In this document: in pieces, positions 62,784 to 64,000 of the stretch | How the letters are laid out: each line of letters opens with the position of its first letter | How positions within the stretch are numbered: position 1 is the stretch's first letter | Assembly (NCBI GenBank): GCA_900466605.1 | Contig: UBMU01000027.1 | Span: 47,684-111,683 of the forward strand | Source: Hyphomicrobiales bacterium | GTDB lineage: Bacteria; Pseudomonadota; Alphaproteobacteria; Rhizobiales; Rhizobiaceae | DNA length: 64,000 bases | Direction of reading: 5' to 3' | The notes under the pieces: generated by a model | The model's input: only the letters and a program-made list of their open reading frames with translations | What the model was told of the DNA's origin: nothing | The model's database searches: none | Position numbers and translations under genes: made by a program

Positions 62784-63227
62784 ATGCCCACGAATGAAGA
62801 AATCATCCGCGAACTCTACCGGACCGCAGAAGTGAAGGACGTAAAGGCCTTCGTCGCGCTCTTTGCCGACAACGGCTATTTCTGGGACGTATCGGCGGGT
62901 GCGAAGTACTACGGCGCCGATATTGGCAAGACAGTCGAAATCTATGCAACCGCCTTCCACGACATGCACCGCGAGCTCGGAAATTTCTACGTCACCGACG
63001 ACGTCGTGATCGTCGAACTCACTCTTAACGGCACGCAGACTGGCCCTCTCGCGATGCCCGCAGGAACCATCCCGGCAACCGGCAATGAGATGCACGCGCC
63101 ATGCTGCGACGTCTTCCACCTGAAGGACGGCAAGGTGACATCGTTCCATTGCTATACCGCCGCGACGATCATTCTTGGGCAGCTCGGCGTTCTCGGAAAT
63201 CTGGCGGCGGCGTTCCAGCTGGCGTGA
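62784..63227 (+). CDS. NTF2-like / SnoaL-type protein
   Basis: A 147-residue cone-fold protein: EEIIRELYRTAEVKDVKAFV, LFADNGYFWDVSAGAKYYGA, IVELTLNGTQTGPLAMPAGT and CDVFHLKDGKVTSFHCYTAA. The group includes polyketide cyclases, limonene-epoxide hydrolase and dehydratases; as the last gene of an epoxide-hydrolase operon it may act on the same compound. The Asp-Arg-Asp set of limonene-epoxide hydrolase is not clearly seen. ATG 62784 follows CAGGATTCAAC. Confidence 0.82.
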   Translation: MPTNEEIIRELYRTAEVKDVKAFVALFADNGYFWDVSAGAKYYGADIGKTVEIYATAFHDMHRELGNFYVTDDVVIVELTLNGTQTGPLAMPAGTIPATGNEMHAPCCDVFHLKDGKVTSFHCYTAATIILGQLGVLGNLAAAFQLA

Positions 63228-63271
63228 GGGTCAGTGCTGCTGATCCAGGAAGGGAAAGCTGCGCGCGGATC

Positions 63272-63287
63272 ATCCGTCGATAAGGAT
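63272..63287. promoter_or_regulatory. Operator-like site 3, ATCCGT-N4-AAGGAT
   Basis: The same layout as sites 1 and 2 with centre CGAT; one position of each arm differs from the ATCCAT/ATGGAT consensus. GATGTCTCCA follows, as at the other sites. It lies 331 bases before the DUF305 gene. Confidence 0.5.
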
Positions 63288-63602
63288 GATGTCTCCATGC
63301 GCGGCTCCTTCTGCCAGGAACGGCGGTCCCTTAGGTTTGGCTCTGTCCCTCGAACTGGAAACGACCATGAACTCCATCAACGATGTGAAAGCGCGAACCG
63401 GACGGCCCAGCGTCGTCTCCACTTTGCGGGCCGTCCGGACACCCGTGACGAAATGCCGGGACAGAGATCGTACTCGGCGCGCTGGCCCGGTTTGATCGTC
63501 TCTTTCGGTCTCGACGGTCCCACGACGCCGAAAAGTTGCTCACCGACGGAATAACCTGCCCGCCGGATTGTCTATCTAAATGTAACGAGAAGGAAGAAGC
63601 CG
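63288..63602. other. Leader region with a possible 43-codon frame
   Basis: A frame from ATG 63367 gives MNSINDVKARTGRPSVVSTL and ends at 63495; it is basic and matches nothing recognised, and its ribosome site is weak. The rest carries no visible gene. It separates operator-like site 3 from the DUF305 gene. Confidence 0.3.
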
Positions 63603-64000
63603 ATGACGATTTGGAAAAACGGAAAGTCAACAGTCTTCGCCGCCATTGCACTTGCTGCGATTGGATCTTGCGCGGCCGCATTTGCCCACGATCACCGGGC
63701 AACACAGTCGAGCGACGCCGAGGCCGCCTATCTTGCCGACAATGACGCTGCCATGGACAAGATGATGGCGGATATGGAGATCAAGCCGAGCGGCAACGTC
63801 GATCGTGACTTCGTGGCGATGATGACACCGCATCACCAGGGCGCAATCGCAATGGCCCTCGCCGTCCTGAAGTACGGCAAGAACGAACAGCTCAAGCGCA
63901 TCGCCCAAGAGATCATCGTGGATCAGCAGCAGGAGATTGCAGCCATGAAGCTTGCGATCGGCGATCCGCTTCCCCCATCCGACGCCGCCCCCACCCAGGT
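63603..64000 (+). CDS. DUF305-family exported protein (3' end cut by window edge)
   Basis: 132 complete codons visible. The signal peptide is STVFAAIALAAIGSCAAAFA. The mature part has the DUF305 signature VDRDFVAMMTPHHQGAIAMA and a Met/His-rich MDKMMADMEIKPSG, then RIAQEIIVDQQQEIAAMKLA. The H-H-x-x-A-I-x-M-A segment and surrounding Met/His residues suggest metal, perhaps copper, binding in the periplasm. AGAAGGAAG lies upstream of the ATG. The family's precise role is unknown. Confidence 0.85.
   Translation, partial: MTIWKNGKSTVFAAIALAAIGSCAAAFAHDHRATQSSDAEAAYLADNDAAMDKMMADMEIKPSGNVDRDFVAMMTPHHQGAIAMALAVLKYGKNEQLKRIAQEIIVDQQQEIAAMKLAIGDPLPPSDAAPTQ

Overview
The window looks like an accessory stretch (plasmid, chromid or genomic-island type) of a rhizobial alphaproteobacterium (Rhizobium/Agrobacterium/Ensifer/Mesorhizobium group). 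This is inferred from gene content: a CMD/alkylhydroperoxidase pair of the type first named in Agrobacterium vitis (Avi_7169/7170), an F1-ATPase zeta-subunit-like protein (an alphaproteobacterial family), DUF1345, many LysR/AraC regulators, amino-acid ABC uptake genes, and high-GC codon use. No rRNA, intact tRNA, CRISPR array, replication origin or intact insertion sequence was seen.

Layout. 1-8.5 kb: end of a DUF1345 membrane protein, a periplasmic arylsulfatase with a possible stub of its maturase gene, a ParDE toxin-antitoxin pair, a frameshifted autotransporter, and scraps of a LysR regulator and a flavin reductase. 8.5-12.6 kb: an AspT-type exchanger and a MOSC/ferredoxin-reductase fusion. 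12.8-16.9 kb: an Abi_2 remnant, then an Lrp-controlled cysteine desulfurase-like / persulfide dioxygenase-like / TauE set that reads as a sulfur-removal pathway. 16.9-27 kb: a worn region with a tRNA 3'-end scrap, a truncated ATPase, 22-bp repeats and two scars of one aminotransferase gene, mixed with intact SulP, PPK2, MarC and EAL genes. 27-30.5 kb: a secreted DUF3300-DUF2950 pair and a VOC protein. 31-37.7 kb: a LysR-flavin monooxygenase-ABC transporter operon divergent from the CMD pair.

38-47.5 kb: a dienelactone-hydrolase fold lacking its catalytic Cys and His, an operon of alpha/beta hydrolases (one frameshifted) with an isochorismatase-fold hydrolase and a PNPOx-like protein, a 916-residue winged-helix/NTPase regulator and a GNAT. 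47.7-51 kb: a LysR-controlled CaiB-type CoA transferase and acyl-CoA dehydrogenase. 51-64 kb: three related AraC regulators (one frameshifted), a CrgA-type LysR, SDR, MDR reductase, four more alpha/beta hydrolases, an MFS exporter, an NTF2-like protein and a DUF305 protein.

The most interesting part is 51-64 kb. Two recurring operator-like signals tie the dispersed genes together: paired direct repeats (consensus GCAAGAACGTGCA, 19-20 bp apart) before the hydrolase and LysR genes, and the inverted repeat ATCCAT-N4-ATGGAT followed by ATGTYTCCA at the head of three transcription units. These suggest an AraC- plus LysR-controlled regulon for modifying, exporting and hydrolysing an unknown, perhaps ester, epoxide or halogenated, compound. 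The autotransporter has two frame breaks, and one hydrolase and one AraC gene have one each; these could be real decay or base-calling errors, and raw reads would decide.
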